Assembly: GCA_026399025.1 (NCBI GenBank) | Contig: JAPLRU010000095.1 | Coordinates: 1-49,326, forward strand | Direction: 5' to 3' | DNA: 49,326 bases | Origin: Methylobacter sp. | GTDB lineage: Bacteria > Pseudomonadota > Gammaproteobacteria > Methylococcales > Methylomonadaceae | Shown here: piece by piece, positions 23,360 to 31,640 of the stretch | Position numbering within the stretch: the first letter of the stretch is position 1 | Layout of the letters: the number at the start of each line of letters is the position of its first letter | Position numbers and translations under genes: made by a program | The notes under the pieces: generated by a model | What the model was told of the DNA's origin: nothing | The model's input: the letters and a program-made list of their open reading frames with translations, nothing else | Databases searched by the model: none

Positions 23360-25798
23360 CTATGAAATAAATGATACAAAGTCTCCATCAGCAAGAGTTA
23401 ATCCATTTATAACACCAATCAATGTAACATCTTGAGCTGCGATTAAATCTGCGGTACTGACTTGCTTAACGTAATACAGAAAAGTACTTGTATCGTTATC
23501 CATTGCAGCAATAAAACTATCACTAATAGCGACCGCCGATGTGGTTAATGCATTTAAGATAGTTACAGCACCCGCTCCTGTATCAACAGCATCACCGACT
23601 ACAGTGTCTGTTATGTGAACAAAGCGCATTGCACCTGTAACAGTACCACCTTTAGCGATTTCCCCTAATGTATCGGAGGTGCCACCAGTTAGTCCGGCCA
23701 CATCAAATTGCAGTTGGTCAGTTCCACTAACAAAATCTGTAACTTTATCGCCTACCGTGCCTGCTGCAAAAGTCACATTAGTTCCGGCTGTTGAACCTGT
23801 TTCGGTTGCGAACAATGCTGCTGTGGTGGCTGTCCATTTGAAAATATCGGCACCGCTCCCGCCCGTGAGGCTGTCAGCCGCAGCACCGCCTATGACAAGG
23901 TCGTCACCACTACCCGCACTGATCACATCACTGCCGCCCGCACCGTCCAGTGTATTGCTGGAGCCATTACCTGTAATGGTATTAGCGATAGCGTTACCGG
24001 TACCCGTTGCAGCAGTGCCGGCCAGGGTAAGATTGTCGATACCAATACCGGCAACGTCGTTAAGACTTAAAGAGACTGTGCTTTCTATGGTATCAGTACC
24101 TGCACCTGCGGCTTCCGTGACGGTATCGCTAGCACTATCGACATAGTATTTATCGTTACCTAAACCACCGGTTAAAGCATCATTTCCTGTTCCACCATTT
24201 AAGGTGTCATTGTCGGCGTTGCCCACTAAAACATCATCCCCGGCTCCACCAGTCAATACGTCGGCAGCGCTACCTCCGGTTAGTGAGTTAATCGCGCCGT
24301 TGCCGGTCATGGTAACCGCCGTTGCTAACGCTGACGCGGTTGCACTGATAGCAGAGGTACCGGACAAGGTGACGGTTTCGACAGCGGTCGGGACTGTTAA
24401 TGTTCCGCTCGTTGCTGAAAGGATTATCGTATCGGTTCCCTGGCTTGCAATCTCTGTCACGCTGTCGGTAGTAACATCCAGGTAGTAAGTATCGTTGCCT
24501 AAACCGCCCGTTAAAACATCATTCCCTGTTCCGCCATTCAAGGTGTCATTGCCGCTACCGCCGGTTAGTGTGTTAGTCCCGCTATTGCCGGTCATGCTGT
24601 GAGCGGTTGTTGACAACACCGATGAACCTCCAACACCCGCCCCCGCAGCTGCTGATGCTTTGAGATTCAAGGCGCCTGTCATGGTAAGAGTCTCGACATT
24701 GTCCGTCAGCGCAAACACCGTCGTAGTGTCGGTGCCTCCCAGTTGCACTGTGTCAGTGCCGGCTCCTGAACTTTCAGTTACCGTATCGCTGGCATCAGCA
24801 ATATAAAGATCGTTGCCCGTGCCGCCGATTAAAATATCAGCTCCGCCGCCACCGTTGAGCGTGTCATTGCCGGCATCGGCAGTTATTGTATTCACTGCGC
24901 TGTTACCGATTAATAGGTTATTTGATGTATTAGCGGTGATATTGACGGCTGTTGTTCCTAGCGCGGTAACATTTTCAATGCCTGCCGCGGCTATGAATGT
25001 CGCAAAAGTTTTTACTGTGTCAGTTCCTGAACTATCCGTAATAGTTGCTGTTACACCTGACCTGATGATATAGGTATCATTGCCGTCCCCGCCATTTAGA
25101 CTATCAGTTCCGGAAGAAGTAGCGCCGGTATCCAGAATGTCATTACCCGTCCCGCCGCTGATACTGTTTGCGCCAGTATTGCCGGTTAAACGGTTATTCA
25201 ATGAATTGCCGGTAATAGTGACCCCCGATGAACCCGTGAGCGTCACATTTTCAATAACTGTTGCCGAACTGGCGGCAAAATTGGTGCTGGCTGCTGCGCT
25301 ACTAAGATTAATGGCAAAGTCGGCAACAACGGTATCTATACCCGAAGTATCCGCGTTTATTTTGTCACCGCTACTTATAAAGTAGGTATCATTTCCAGCT
25401 CCACCTATGAGGGTGTCGGCGCCAGTCGTGGTCCCGACACCATCCAGAATATTGTCTTTGGCATTGCCTGTCAGCGTAATTGATGACGTAGTTAAAGAGC
25501 CTGTAACGCCTGCGGCAGCAATATTTTCCAGTTCGGTCAATAATGTGTAATTTACTGTTGTAAAAACGGTATCAATGCCTTCACCGGCATATTCAGTAAT
25601 AACATCGGTAGTATCATTGACGACATATTGGTCATCGCCTAAACCGCCTTCCAGCGTGTCGCTGCCATCGTTGGCCCAGACTGTTGCGAGGGACGTCGCT
25701 CCACCTGAGATTGTGTCGTTATCAAAAGTCCCCACCACGTAATCATCGGTGCTAACTGTGCCAAATGCGTTTGCATTTGCTGGTTTAGTAAGTGCCAT
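23360..25798 (-). CDS. Large RTX calcium-binding secreted protein
   Basis: An 812-residue Gly/Asp/Thr-rich protein with no signal peptide, starting MALTKPANANAFG. It is built from about five modules of roughly 100 residues. Each has a Thr/Ser-rich beta segment, an LTGNxxxNxLxGG stretch, RTX nonapeptides such as GGTGNDVLTGGLGNDTYYLD, and a DTVTExxGxGTDTV spacer. The final 150 residues are non-repetitive (KVTDFVSGTDQLQFDVAG to LTLADGDFVSFIS), as in type I secretion substrates. Almost no Cys or Lys-rich segments are present, consistent with an extracellular or S-layer-like protein. A GAGGAT site precedes the ATG. No exporter genes are nearby. The type IV pilin gene lies upstream on the same strand. 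Confidence 0.85.
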   Translation of the reverse strand: MALTKPANANAFGTVSTDDYVVGTFDNDTISGGATSLATVWANDGSDTLEGGLGDDQYVVNDTTDVITEYAGEGIDTVFTTVNYTLLTELENIAAAGVTGSLTTSSITLTGNAKDNILDGVGTTTGADTLIGGAGNDTYFISSGDKINADTSGIDTVVADFAINLSSAAASTNFAASSATVIENVTLTGSSGVTITGNSLNNRLTGNTGANSISGGTGNDILDTGATSSGTDSLNGGDGNDTYIIRSGVTATITDSSGTDTVKTFATFIAAAGIENVTALGTTAVNITANTSNNLLIGNSAVNTITADAGNDTLNGGGGADILIGGTGNDLYIADASDTVTESSGAGTDTVQLGGTDTTTVFALTDNVETLTMTGALNLKASAAAGAGVGGSSVLSTTAHSMTGNSGTNTLTGGSGNDTLNGGTGNDVLTGGLGNDTYYLDVTTDSVTEIASQGTDTIILSATSGTLTVPTAVETVTLSGTSAISATASALATAVTMTGNGAINSLTGGSAADVLTGGAGDDVLVGNADNDTLNGGTGNDALTGGLGNDKYYVDSASDTVTEAAGAGTDTIESTVSLSLNDVAGIGIDNLTLAGTAATGTGNAIANTITGNGSSNTLDGAGGSDVISAGSGDDLVIGGAAADSLTGGSGADIFKWTATTAALFATETGSTAGTNVTFAAGTVGDKVTDFVSGTDQLQFDVAGLTGGTSDTLGEIAKGGTVTGAMRFVHITDTVVGDAVDTGAGAVTILNALTTSAVAISDSFIAAMDNDTSTFLYYVKQVSTADLIAAQDVTLIGVINGLTLADGDFVSFIS

Positions 25799-26051
25799 AA
25801 AAAAATCCTCATGTTTATCCGCCGAAATTAGCGGGGTTATGTTTTTGAAAAAATAACTTGTCAGTTAAGTTTTTTTAAAATGTGCTATTCCAGTAATGAT
25901 CGCAGGGCATTGGAACTGTTTGTCCATCCAACCCGATGAGGAGTTGGATGGTTTGTATTTGAGCGCAATTCGTTACTGATTTTGCGTTGTGCGAATGGTC
26001 AGAAATAACTGATTGCTTTATCAGGCTGTCTTTAAGTTGGTGACCCGGATA

Positions 26052-26519
26052 TTAGCAAATTCCGCTTGTTACGCATCCACTTGTTGGATCTTTTACCCAT
26101 TCCATTTTGCCACCAGCATAAGTACCTGTAAGTATGTAAGTATCTGAAGCTAATATGCCATTTGCAGCTACAGGTGTTGCTGTAATCGTTGCCCCACCAG
26201 TACTATTGTTTGAAACAGTAACACTCGCAACCGTTGCAGTTACTGCACCGGTTTCGGCAGCAGTAATGGCGGCGGCAGTCGCTGGATCAGTAGATCCAGC
26301 ACTACAAAGAGTAGGATCATCATGTTCTTGTGAGCAAACTTCTACGGCAATCTTTACGCCGGCTGTTGCCAAAGTGACCTCAGTAAACCGAGCTTTTTTG
26401 GTATAGGTTTGATAAGCCGGAATAGCAATCGACGCCAAAATACCGATGATCGCCACCACGATCATTAATTCGATTAAGGTAAACCCTTGTTGTGCTTTGT
26501 TCATAGACAATGTATTCAT
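26052..26519 (-). CDS. pilA: Type IV major-pilin-like protein
   Basis: A 155-residue prepilin. The short leader ends at G12, and the mature N-terminus [20 protein letters not shown] has the glutamate at position 5 needed for assembly after PilD cleavage and methylation. The mature domain is Thr/Ala-rich, with a cysteine pair near the C-terminus (SGCVTSGIC) forming the usual D-region loop and an earlier pair ([12 protein letters not shown]). AGAGGA eight bases upstream supports this ATG over an internal one. No other pil genes are present in the window. Confidence 0.9.
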   Translation of the reverse strand: MNTLSMNKAQQGFTLIELMIVVAIIGILASIAIPAYQTYTKKARFTEVTLATAGVKIAVEVCSQEHDDPTLCSAGSTDPATAAAITAAETGAVTATVASVTVSNNSTGGATITATPVAANGILASDTYILTGTYAGGKMEWVKDPTSGCVTSGIC

Positions 26520-26617
26520 CAGTAAATCCTCTTAAGTTAAAAAATAAACCACAACAAAGCGTTAGCAGATGTCGTGCCACAATTTTGGTTCGACGTCATT
26601 CTATTTAAGTATTTTAT

Positions 26618-26725
26618 AGTTCCCACGCTCCGGCGTGGGAATTCAGTCGGCAACGCTCCAGCGTTGCGGGACACGGGACGCTGGAGCCTTTACCACTGCA
26701 TTCCCACGCCGGAGCGTGGAAACGA
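26618..26725. repeat. Palindromic TTCCCACGC element, copy 1
   Basis: GTTCCCACGCTCCGGCGTGG begins an element of about 108 bp that ends with GCATTCCCACGCCGGAGCGT. Interior inverted segments (CAACGCTCCAGCGTTG and GGGACGCTGGAGCC) make it fold strongly. A second complete copy is at 45838-45939, and half-sites occur in the 11334-11662 element. It lies between the pilin start and the Sel1 gene. Confidence 0.75.
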
Positions 26726-26905
26726 TGCAACGTTGCTAAGCACTTATAAATGATAGTGTCGGTTCGAGGTGAGCATATTATTATCCTTGCCGGACAAAAA
26801 ACCATGCCACTCTGGAAATGCCGATCAAAAACAGCTGTCATGTTAAAATGCCTGTCAAAAATCCCGGACAAACTCATTGCCCATCTTTAACACTAGGGGA
26901 GCACT

Positions 26906-27364
26906 ATGCAACATGTCAGCCTTCAAACCGCCGCGAGCTTAACCGAATGGAGCGAGCGCACTATCAGACGCCGCATCGCCGACGGTCGGTTAAAATGCGC
27001 GGCGGATAACAAGGCCCATTACAAAACCATGATTTGTTTTGATTCGATCGAACATGACGTTTGCATGGCGCTTGATGCGGAGGATATTGAATTGATTGCC
27101 CGTGCCGACGCCGGCGATGCAAAAGCGCAAAATGATTTGGCTTTGCTTTTTTTAGACAGCAATAAGCCGAAAAGCGCGATTTATTGGTTGGAACTGGCGG
27201 CAAAACAACAGCTTACCGATGCGATGCATATGCTGGGGCGGTGTTATTTGGAAGGTAAGGGGGGGGCTAAAAACGATAGTCTAGCCCTTATGTGGATTGC
27301 CAAAGCGGCTTCGTTGGGGCATCCGATTGCGTTGGCGCAGATTCAGTCGATACGCTTGAGTTAA
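26906..27364 (+). CDS. Sel1-repeat protein with an N-terminal HTH-like segment
   Basis: A 152-residue protein starting after an AGGGGAG site. Residues 1-30 (LTEWSERTIRRRIADGRLK) resemble the helix-turn-helix of MerR/excisionase-type DNA-binding domains. Residues about 65-150 form two Sel1/TPR-like repeats (AQNDLALLFLDSNKPKSAIYW and DAMHMLGRCYLEGKGGAKND), which normally mediate protein contacts. The combination suggests a small regulator or adaptor, but no target is indicated by the neighbours. It ends ten bases before the stop codon of the convergent, disrupted vapC. Confidence 0.7.
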   Translation: MQHVSLQTAASLTEWSERTIRRRIADGRLKCAADNKAHYKTMICFDSIEHDVCMALDAEDIELIARADAGDAKAQNDLALLFLDSNKPKSAIYWLELAAKQQLTDAMHMLGRCYLEGKGGAKNDSLALMWIAKAASLGHPIALAQIQSIRLS

Positions 27365-27443
27365 AAGCTTTGCTCACCAAACAACTGGCACCGGATAATC
27401 AGAAAATACATGATCGACCGTAACGATCATCATGCCTTCAATA

Positions 27444-27640
27444 TAGAACCCGAAATTGATAAAGCGACGTAAAGCCCTCTCCAGCGGGAGAGGGTTGGGT
27501 GAGGGGAATCTAAAATAAGGAAAAAAGCTTATTTGAATCCCCTCATCCCAACCAGGAAAAAAGCTTATTTGAATCCCCTCATCCCAACCTTCTCCCTGAG
27601 GGAGAAGGAGTAAATGTCGCTTTATTAAATGCGGACTCTA
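27444..27640. mobile_element. MITE-A copy 3 (197 bp) inside vapC
   Basis: TA duplications at 27442-27443 and 27641-27642 flank inverted ends (TAGAACCCG with TTGATAAAGCGAC on the left; GTCGCTTTATTAA with CGGACTCTA on the right). The core contains CCCTCTCCAGCGGGAGAGGG and GGGTGAGGGG. A 36-bp block starting AGGAAAAAAGCTTATTTG is duplicated perfectly in tandem (27518-27553 and 27554-27589), which explains most of the extra length over copy 2. Confidence 0.85.
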
Positions 27641-27794
27641 TAATTGCCTGTGCAATCATAATGCGGTCAAACGGGTCTTTATGGTGTTGAGGTAATTTTT
27701 CTAAATAACTGATGTGCGGCAATTCTATCGGCAATATTTGGATGTTATTTTCCAGCTGGTTTTTGTTTATCAATTCTCCGATGGGGATGGCTAA

Positions 27795-27893
27795 GGAACG
27801 CGCATGAAATAACTTGAGCATTTGATTCTCCTCACCCCAACCCTCTCCAGCAGGAGAGGGAGCCAGTTGCCGAAGTTATTTCATGCACGTTCC
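27795..27893. mobile_element. MITE-B complete copy (99 bp) inside vapC
   Basis: Direct TAA repeats (27792-27794 and 27894-27896) flank 21-bp inverted ends: GGAACGCGCATGAAATAACTT on the left and its complement, with one mismatch, on the right. The core holds CCTCACCCCAACCC and CTCTCCAGCAGGAGAG. Removing 99 bp plus one TAA restores the vapC reading frame, which fixes the element boundaries. Related ends occur at 5568 and 17703. Confidence 0.85.
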
Positions 27894-28057
27894 TAACGTT
27901 AATTTACCCAGCTGACTTTTAATTTGCATCTCCCAAGGTGAGGCCATGCTTAAATAAAATTCATGTTCGCCCGAACCGCATAACGCTTTCACCGTTTCGG
28001 AAAGTTGCGCTACATCATCGTTAAGCCAAAGAAAGGCATGCGTATCGAGCAATAGCT

Positions 28058-28282
28058 TCATAGCCGCCCTTCCAGCCAAAAACTATCGGGCAAAGGTTCA
28101 TTAAAATCATCACCTATCTGTATTTTTCCTTTAAATAAACCCAATGTTATTGGTTTTACCGGTTGCTGCGATTCTTCATAGATAACAATAACTTTGGCTT
28201 TACGTGCGTGAATGGTTTTAGGCAGTTGTAAATGAATTTGATGATTACTGTCAATTTCCACGGGCAATTCGATGGCATGCAT
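28058..28282 (-). CDS. vapB: VapB-like antitoxin
   Basis: A 74-residue protein starting MHAIELPVEIDSNHQIHLQL after an AGAGGAAA site; a longer in-frame reading from 28330 lacks support. The N-terminal beta-strand pattern (PVEIDSNHQIHL) fits a swapped-hairpin or DUF2281-like DNA-binding antitoxin. The C-terminal half (LGLFKGKIQIGDDFNEPLPD) is the kind of tail that neutralises a PIN toxin. It overlaps vapC by 4 bases. With the toxin gene broken, the antitoxin may persist as a free repressor or be decaying. A degenerate duplicate lies at about 29196-29391. Confidence 0.8.
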   Translation of the reverse strand: MHAIELPVEIDSNHQIHLQLPKTIHARKAKVIVIYEESQQPVKPITLGLFKGKIQIGDDFNEPLPDSFWLEGRL

Positions 28283-28426
28283 AGCTGTTTTCCTCTGAAT
28301 AGTGATATGTATGAATTGTAACAAACTCAAGCAGTATCATTCAGTTCATTCAATACGTTATGAGAATCTCTAAAATCGATTACAGCTATGGTTCGACAGG
28401 GCTTACCACGAACGTAACAGTTGTTT

Positions 28427-28867
28427 TTAATCACAACTCAGCCGCTTTATTTTTTTGTCCACTTGACTCAGTTCGTCATAAAAGTCCTTGCATATCAATT
28501 GGTACATTTCCGCCATTTTTTCAGGCACATAGTCATGTACTATTCTATTGCCCAGATCTCTCATGTCTAACCAAATATCGGTGTTTGTCACCAAGCCAAG
28601 CTTTTTCATCCGATGTAGACCGTCTCTTAAAGTCTGGCTCTGTTCCGCTTGCAGGTAGTATTCGTAAGTCCTGAAATATTTAATGGCTATTTCAACAGTC
28701 CGGATAAAACGGTCGCTTAAAGCATCGTAAGGCTCTAATTCATCGGCGGAATAGGCTTTATCCGGATTGTAGCGTTGTATTTTTTCTACACTGGCTTTTA
28801 ATAGCAGATAAGTTTTCTGAAACTTTTCCTTGGCAATAAGCAATTGCTGGGCGTTAACTTGACTCAT
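28427..28867 (-). CDS. HEPN-domain protein of an MNT/HEPN toxin-antitoxin pair
   Basis: A 146-residue helical protein. The C-terminal motif MRDLGNRIVHDYV corresponds to the HEPN RNase motif RX4HXY, but the arginine five residues before the histidine is Gly (codon GGC), while His and Tyr remain. Its start overlaps the upstream nucleotidyltransferase stop by 4 bases, the usual layout of HEPN/MNT modules. In studied systems the MNT partner adenylylates the HEPN tyrosine to silence RNase activity. The missing Arg suggests a weakened or inactive toxin. Confidence 0.75.
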   Translation of the reverse strand: MSQVNAQQLLIAKEKFQKTYLLLKASVEKIQRYNPDKAYSADELEPYDALSDRFIRTVEIAIKYFRTYEYYLQAEQSQTLRDGLHRMKKLGLVTNTDIWLDMRDLGNRIVHDYVPEKMAEMYQLICKDFYDELSQVDKKIKRLSCD

Positions 28868-29160
28868 ATATTCGAGAGCGGTATTTTTTGAATGGATTGC
28901 ACAAATAAAGCTTGTTCTTGTGTTATTTGCCGGGGATTTATAATCAGGACATCCAGCTTTTCTTCACAATGTTTAAAAAAATCCCGCATGATTTTGCGTG
29001 ACAGTTCAAATCCCGGTTGCTGAGAAAAAATCAACACATCAATATCGCCGCCCCGCTTTGCATCGTCAACCCTAGAGCCGAATAAATAGGCTTCATCGCC
29101 TTTTTTTAAGTTTTGTAAAGCAATTTTTAAGGCTTTTTTTTGAGTGTGGTCAAGTCGCAT
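28864..29160 (-). CDS. MNT-type minimal nucleotidyltransferase antitoxin
   Basis: A 98-residue protein starting MRLDHTQKKALKIALQNLKK. The polymerase-beta-type nucleotidyltransferase signature YLFGSRVDDAKRGGDIDVLI has the GS pair and the DxD metal ligands. A third acidic strand may be KLDVLII. The ATG at 29160 is preferred to an in-frame ATG ten codons upstream, which lies in the remains of the duplicated antitoxin gene. It is the first gene of the pair with the HEPN protein and presumably modifies it. Confidence 0.8.
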   Translation of the reverse strand: MRLDHTQKKALKIALQNLKKGDEAYLFGSRVDDAKRGGDIDVLIFSQQPGFELSRKIMRDFFKHCEEKLDVLIINPRQITQEQALFVQSIQKIPLSNI

Positions 29161-29195
29161 AATAAGTTTCCGAATAGGACCGGTAAACATTGCCC

Positions 29196-29391
29196 GGCGT
29201 TACGCACATCCAATGGAAAGAGGGGAGGGGGTAACTCGTTAGAATTATCACTTATCTGTATTTTTCCTTTAAACAAGCCCAACGTTATTGGCTTGACCGG
29301 CTGCTCCGGTTCTTCATAAATAATAACTTTAGCTTTACGTGCATGAATGGTTTTAGGTGATTGCAAATGAATTCGATGATTACTGTCAATG
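29196..29391 (-). pseudogene. Degenerate duplicate of the VapB-like antitoxin gene
   Basis: Minus-strand translation gives IDSNHRIHLQSPKTIHARKA and then PVKPITLGLFKGKIQISD, closely matching the antitoxin at 28058-28282. One Val codon is missing, the last residues are changed, and the first nine codons with the ATG are deleted. The upstream DNA (GGATAGTTGCGTTTCTCTGG) still aligns with the leader of the intact copy. No vapC follows; the MNT/HEPN pair sits in its place. Confidence 0.7.
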
Positions 29392-29493
29392 CCTGGATAG
29401 TTGCGTTTCTCTGGAGAGGGGGCATGTAAATCAAGCCGGTTCTGACGCTCCGGCTTGAGCCGGCAAAATGAGGGCGGTACGGCCGGTGAGCTA

Positions 29494-29524
29494 GACCTTC
29501 CAGGTTTTTAAAATTTGGAAGGTC
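29494..29524. repeat. GACCTTCCA hairpin downstream of gatB
   Basis: GACCTTCCA and TGGAAGGTC form a 9-bp perfect stem around an AT-rich loop, in a 180-base region with no gene. It lies about 50 bases past the gatB stop codon and could stabilise the end of that transcript; it lacks a T-run. Confidence 0.5.
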
Positions 29525-29570
29525 TTGCGAGTAGGTTATTTTTTGCCGGCAATCCAAGCTAATGTCCGGC

Positions 29571-31007
29571 TTATTGCAACTTAGCCTTAAGCATTTTATT
29601 CACTTCGCCGGGATTGGCCTTGCCCTGCATTTCTTTCATCACTTGCCCGACAAAAAAACCGAAAACTTTATCTTTGCCGCTACGGTATTGCTCAACTTGA
29701 TCCTGATTATCGGCAATGATTTTATCGATGATGGCTTCTATCGCGCCGGTATCGGTAATTTGTTTGAGGCCTTTGGCTTCGATAACTTCATCGGCTGTCG
29801 CTGTGCTTTGCCATAGTTCTTCAAACACCTGTTTGGCAATCTTGCCGGAAATGGTGTCGTCGCTGATACGTTTTAACAAGCCCGCCAAACGTTGGTGACT
29901 GAGCGGTGAATCGGTAATATCCAAATCGGCTTTGTTCAGTGCGGCTAAAAGATCGCCGGTTACCCAATTCGCACACATTTTTGCTTCGCAACCCGATTCT
30001 TTAACCACGGTTTCGAAATAGTCAGCCAGAGGACGGGATGAGGTCAATATTGTCGCGCTCTCTTCATCCAGCGCATAATCCTCTTTAAAGCGCTGTTTTT
30101 TGGCTTGCGGCAATTCCGGCAACTGGGCTTTTATTTGTGTTTTAAAATCTTCATCAATCAACACCGGCAACAAATCGGGATCGGGAAAATACCGGTAATC
30201 GTTGGCCTCTTCCTTGCTGCGCATGGAACGGGTTTCATCCTTAACCGAATCGTACAAACGGGTTTCCTGTACGACGGTACCGCCGCTTTCTATGAGTTCT
30301 ATTTGCCGCTCAACTTCGTGATTAATAGCTTTTTCGACGAATTTGAACGAGTTAATGTTTTTAAGCTCCGCCCGAGTGCCGAATTCTTTTTGGCCTTTGG
30401 GGCGCACCGATACGTTGGCGTCGCAACGGAACGAGCCTTCCTGCATATTGCCGTCGCAAATACCCAGATAGCGCACCAGTTCATGCATGGTCTTCATATA
30501 AGCCACGGCTTCTTTAGCCGATCGCATATCCGGTTCGGATACGATTTCCAGCAACGGCGTACCGGCGCGGTTTAAATCGATGCCGGTCAGGCCATGAAAA
30601 CTGCCATGCAGTGACTTGCCCGCGTCTTCTTCCAGATGAGCGCGAGTGATGCCGATGCGTTTATTGGCGCCGTCAACTTCAATATCCAAATGGCCGACAC
30701 CGACGATAGGCAGCTCCATTTGGCTGATTTGATAGCCTTTGGGTAAATCCGGATAAAAATAATTTTTTCTGGCGAATACCGAATACGGCGCGATATGCGC
30801 TTCGATAGCCATGCCGAAAATGACCGCCATGCGCACGGCTTCTTCATTCAATACCGGCAGTACGCCGGGTAAGCCTAAATCGACCGCGCAGGCCTGGCTA
30901 TTGGGTTCCGCGCCGTAAGCGGTGGAGGCTCCGGAAAATATTTTTGATTTGGTCGCGAGTTGGGCGTGGATTTCCAGCCCGATGACTGTTTCCCATTGTG
31001 TATTCAT
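29571..31007 (-). CDS. gatB: Asp-tRNA(Asn)/Glu-tRNA(Gln) amidotransferase subunit B
   Basis: A 478-residue GatB of normal length. It activates mischarged Glu-tRNA(Gln) or Asp-tRNA(Asn) for amidation by ammonia from GatA. Recognisable blocks are [19 protein letters not shown] at the start, the cradle-domain segments [19 protein letters not shown] and [27 protein letters not shown] and [13 protein letters not shown], and the C-terminal YqeY-like tail domain ([17 protein letters not shown]). It is the last gene of gatC-gatA-Uma2-gatB; its start lies 15 bases after the Uma2 stop codon, with a GGAAC site. Confidence 0.96.
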   Translation of the reverse strand: MNTQWETVIGLEIHAQLATKSKIFSGASTAYGAEPNSQACAVDLGLPGVLPVLNEEAVRMAVIFGMAIEAHIAPYSVFARKNYFYPDLPKGYQISQMELPIVGVGHLDIEVDGANKRIGITRAHLEEDAGKSLHGSFHGLTGIDLNRAGTPLLEIVSEPDMRSAKEAVAYMKTMHELVRYLGICDGNMQEGSFRCDANVSVRPKGQKEFGTRAELKNINSFKFVEKAINHEVERQIELIESGGTVVQETRLYDSVKDETRSMRSKEEANDYRYFPDPDLLPVLIDEDFKTQIKAQLPELPQAKKQRFKEDYALDEESATILTSSRPLADYFETVVKESGCEAKMCANWVTGDLLAALNKADLDITDSPLSHQRLAGLLKRISDDTISGKIAKQVFEELWQSTATADEVIEAKGLKQITDTGAIEAIIDKIIADNQDQVEQYRSGKDKVFGFFVGQVMKEMQGKANPGEVNKMLKAKLQ

Positions 31008-31022
31008 TTTGATAGTTCCGTG

Positions 31023-31628
31023 TTATTCGGCAAAAACGTCGGCCAGATCGATTTCCAGCTCGGGGAAAAGATAGGGGGTTGCGATGTCGTCGCCCGCATG
31101 CATGGCGAATAGTTGATATTTTTCGGTGTCTTGGTTCAGCACAAACTGATAAACCGCTTGCTCGTAGGGGTAGACCAGCCAGTATTCGGTGACGCCGTTT
31201 TCCTGATAGAGGTCGTATTTCAGGCGCATTTCTTTTTTGGTATTGCCGGGAGAAAGCACTTCGATAATCCAATCCGGCGCGCCGCTACAACCTTGTACGG
31301 TCAATTTTTCAGGATCGCAAATCACGCATAAATCGGGTTGCACCACGCTGAAAATTTCCCGGTCGGCTAATGTCGATTTTCGCCTGTCGTATAAGCTCAC
31401 ATCAAACGGCGCGTGGAAAACCTGACAAGGCTTTTTGTGGAAATAACTCCCTATAATGACCAATAGATTGCGCGATAGACGTTGATGTTTCACGTTCGGT
31501 GCAGGGGCCATCAACATGATTTTGCCGCGTATCAATTCAATGGTTTCCTCCAACTGCCAAGTCATATAATCGGCATAGCTGTAGGTGGCGTTTAAATCTA
31601 ACTGTGAAAGCTGCGTAATGGTAGTCAT
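31023..31628 (-). CDS. Uma2 (DUF820) family putative endonuclease
   Basis: A 201-residue protein with the PD-(D/E)xK nuclease-like core of the Uma2 family. Visible are ELIRGKIMLMAPAPNVKHQR in the N-terminal part, VVQPDLCVICDP with the catalytic-type Asp, and PDWIIEVLSPGNTKKEM with the Glu and following Lys. The C-terminal strand region EYWLVYPYEQAVYQF completes the fold. The gene sits inside the gatCAB operon, 12 bases after gatA with its own GAGGAG site and 15 bases before gatB, so it is probably co-expressed. Uma2 proteins expand in cyanobacteria and other mobile-element-rich genomes; the biological role is unknown. Confidence 0.85.
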   Translation of the reverse strand: MTTITQLSQLDLNATYSYADYMTWQLEETIELIRGKIMLMAPAPNVKHQRLSRNLLVIIGSYFHKKPCQVFHAPFDVSLYDRRKSTLADREIFSVVQPDLCVICDPEKLTVQGCSGAPDWIIEVLSPGNTKKEMRLKYDLYQENGVTEYWLVYPYEQAVYQFVLNQDTEKYQLFAMHAGDDIATPYLFPELEIDLADVFAE

Positions 31629-31640
31629 GACCGTTTCTCC

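Larger units (their letters stand above)
27374..28061 (-). pseudogene. vapC: vapC-type PIN-domain toxin gene interrupted by two MITEs
   Basis: The ATG at 28061 overlaps the antitoxin stop as ATGA. The first 55 codons encode MKLLLDTHAFLWLND through LGKLT. The frame is then broken by a 99-bp element (27795-27893) flanked by TAA. It resumes with AIPIGELINKN and DPFDRIMIAQAI, is broken again by a 197-bp element (27444-27640) flanked by TA, and resumes with IEGMMIVTVDHVFSDYP to a TGA at 27374-27376. Removing both elements and one target copy each gives a continuous 128-residue PIN protein with the expected acidic residues (D of LLDTHAF, E of SPWEM, DPFD). As it stands the gene encodes only a 60-residue N-terminal fragment and should be inactive. 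Confidence 0.85.

Noticed and set aside
25924-25951. Hairpin CCATCCAAC / GTTGGATGG downstream of the pilin gene
   Set aside because: No T-run follows on the minus strand, so it is not called a terminator; it may only be a small palindrome.
28360-28674. Plus-strand open frame antisense to the HEPN gene
   Set aside because: It mirrors a gene with a clear motif and operon context; its own translation is not protein-like.
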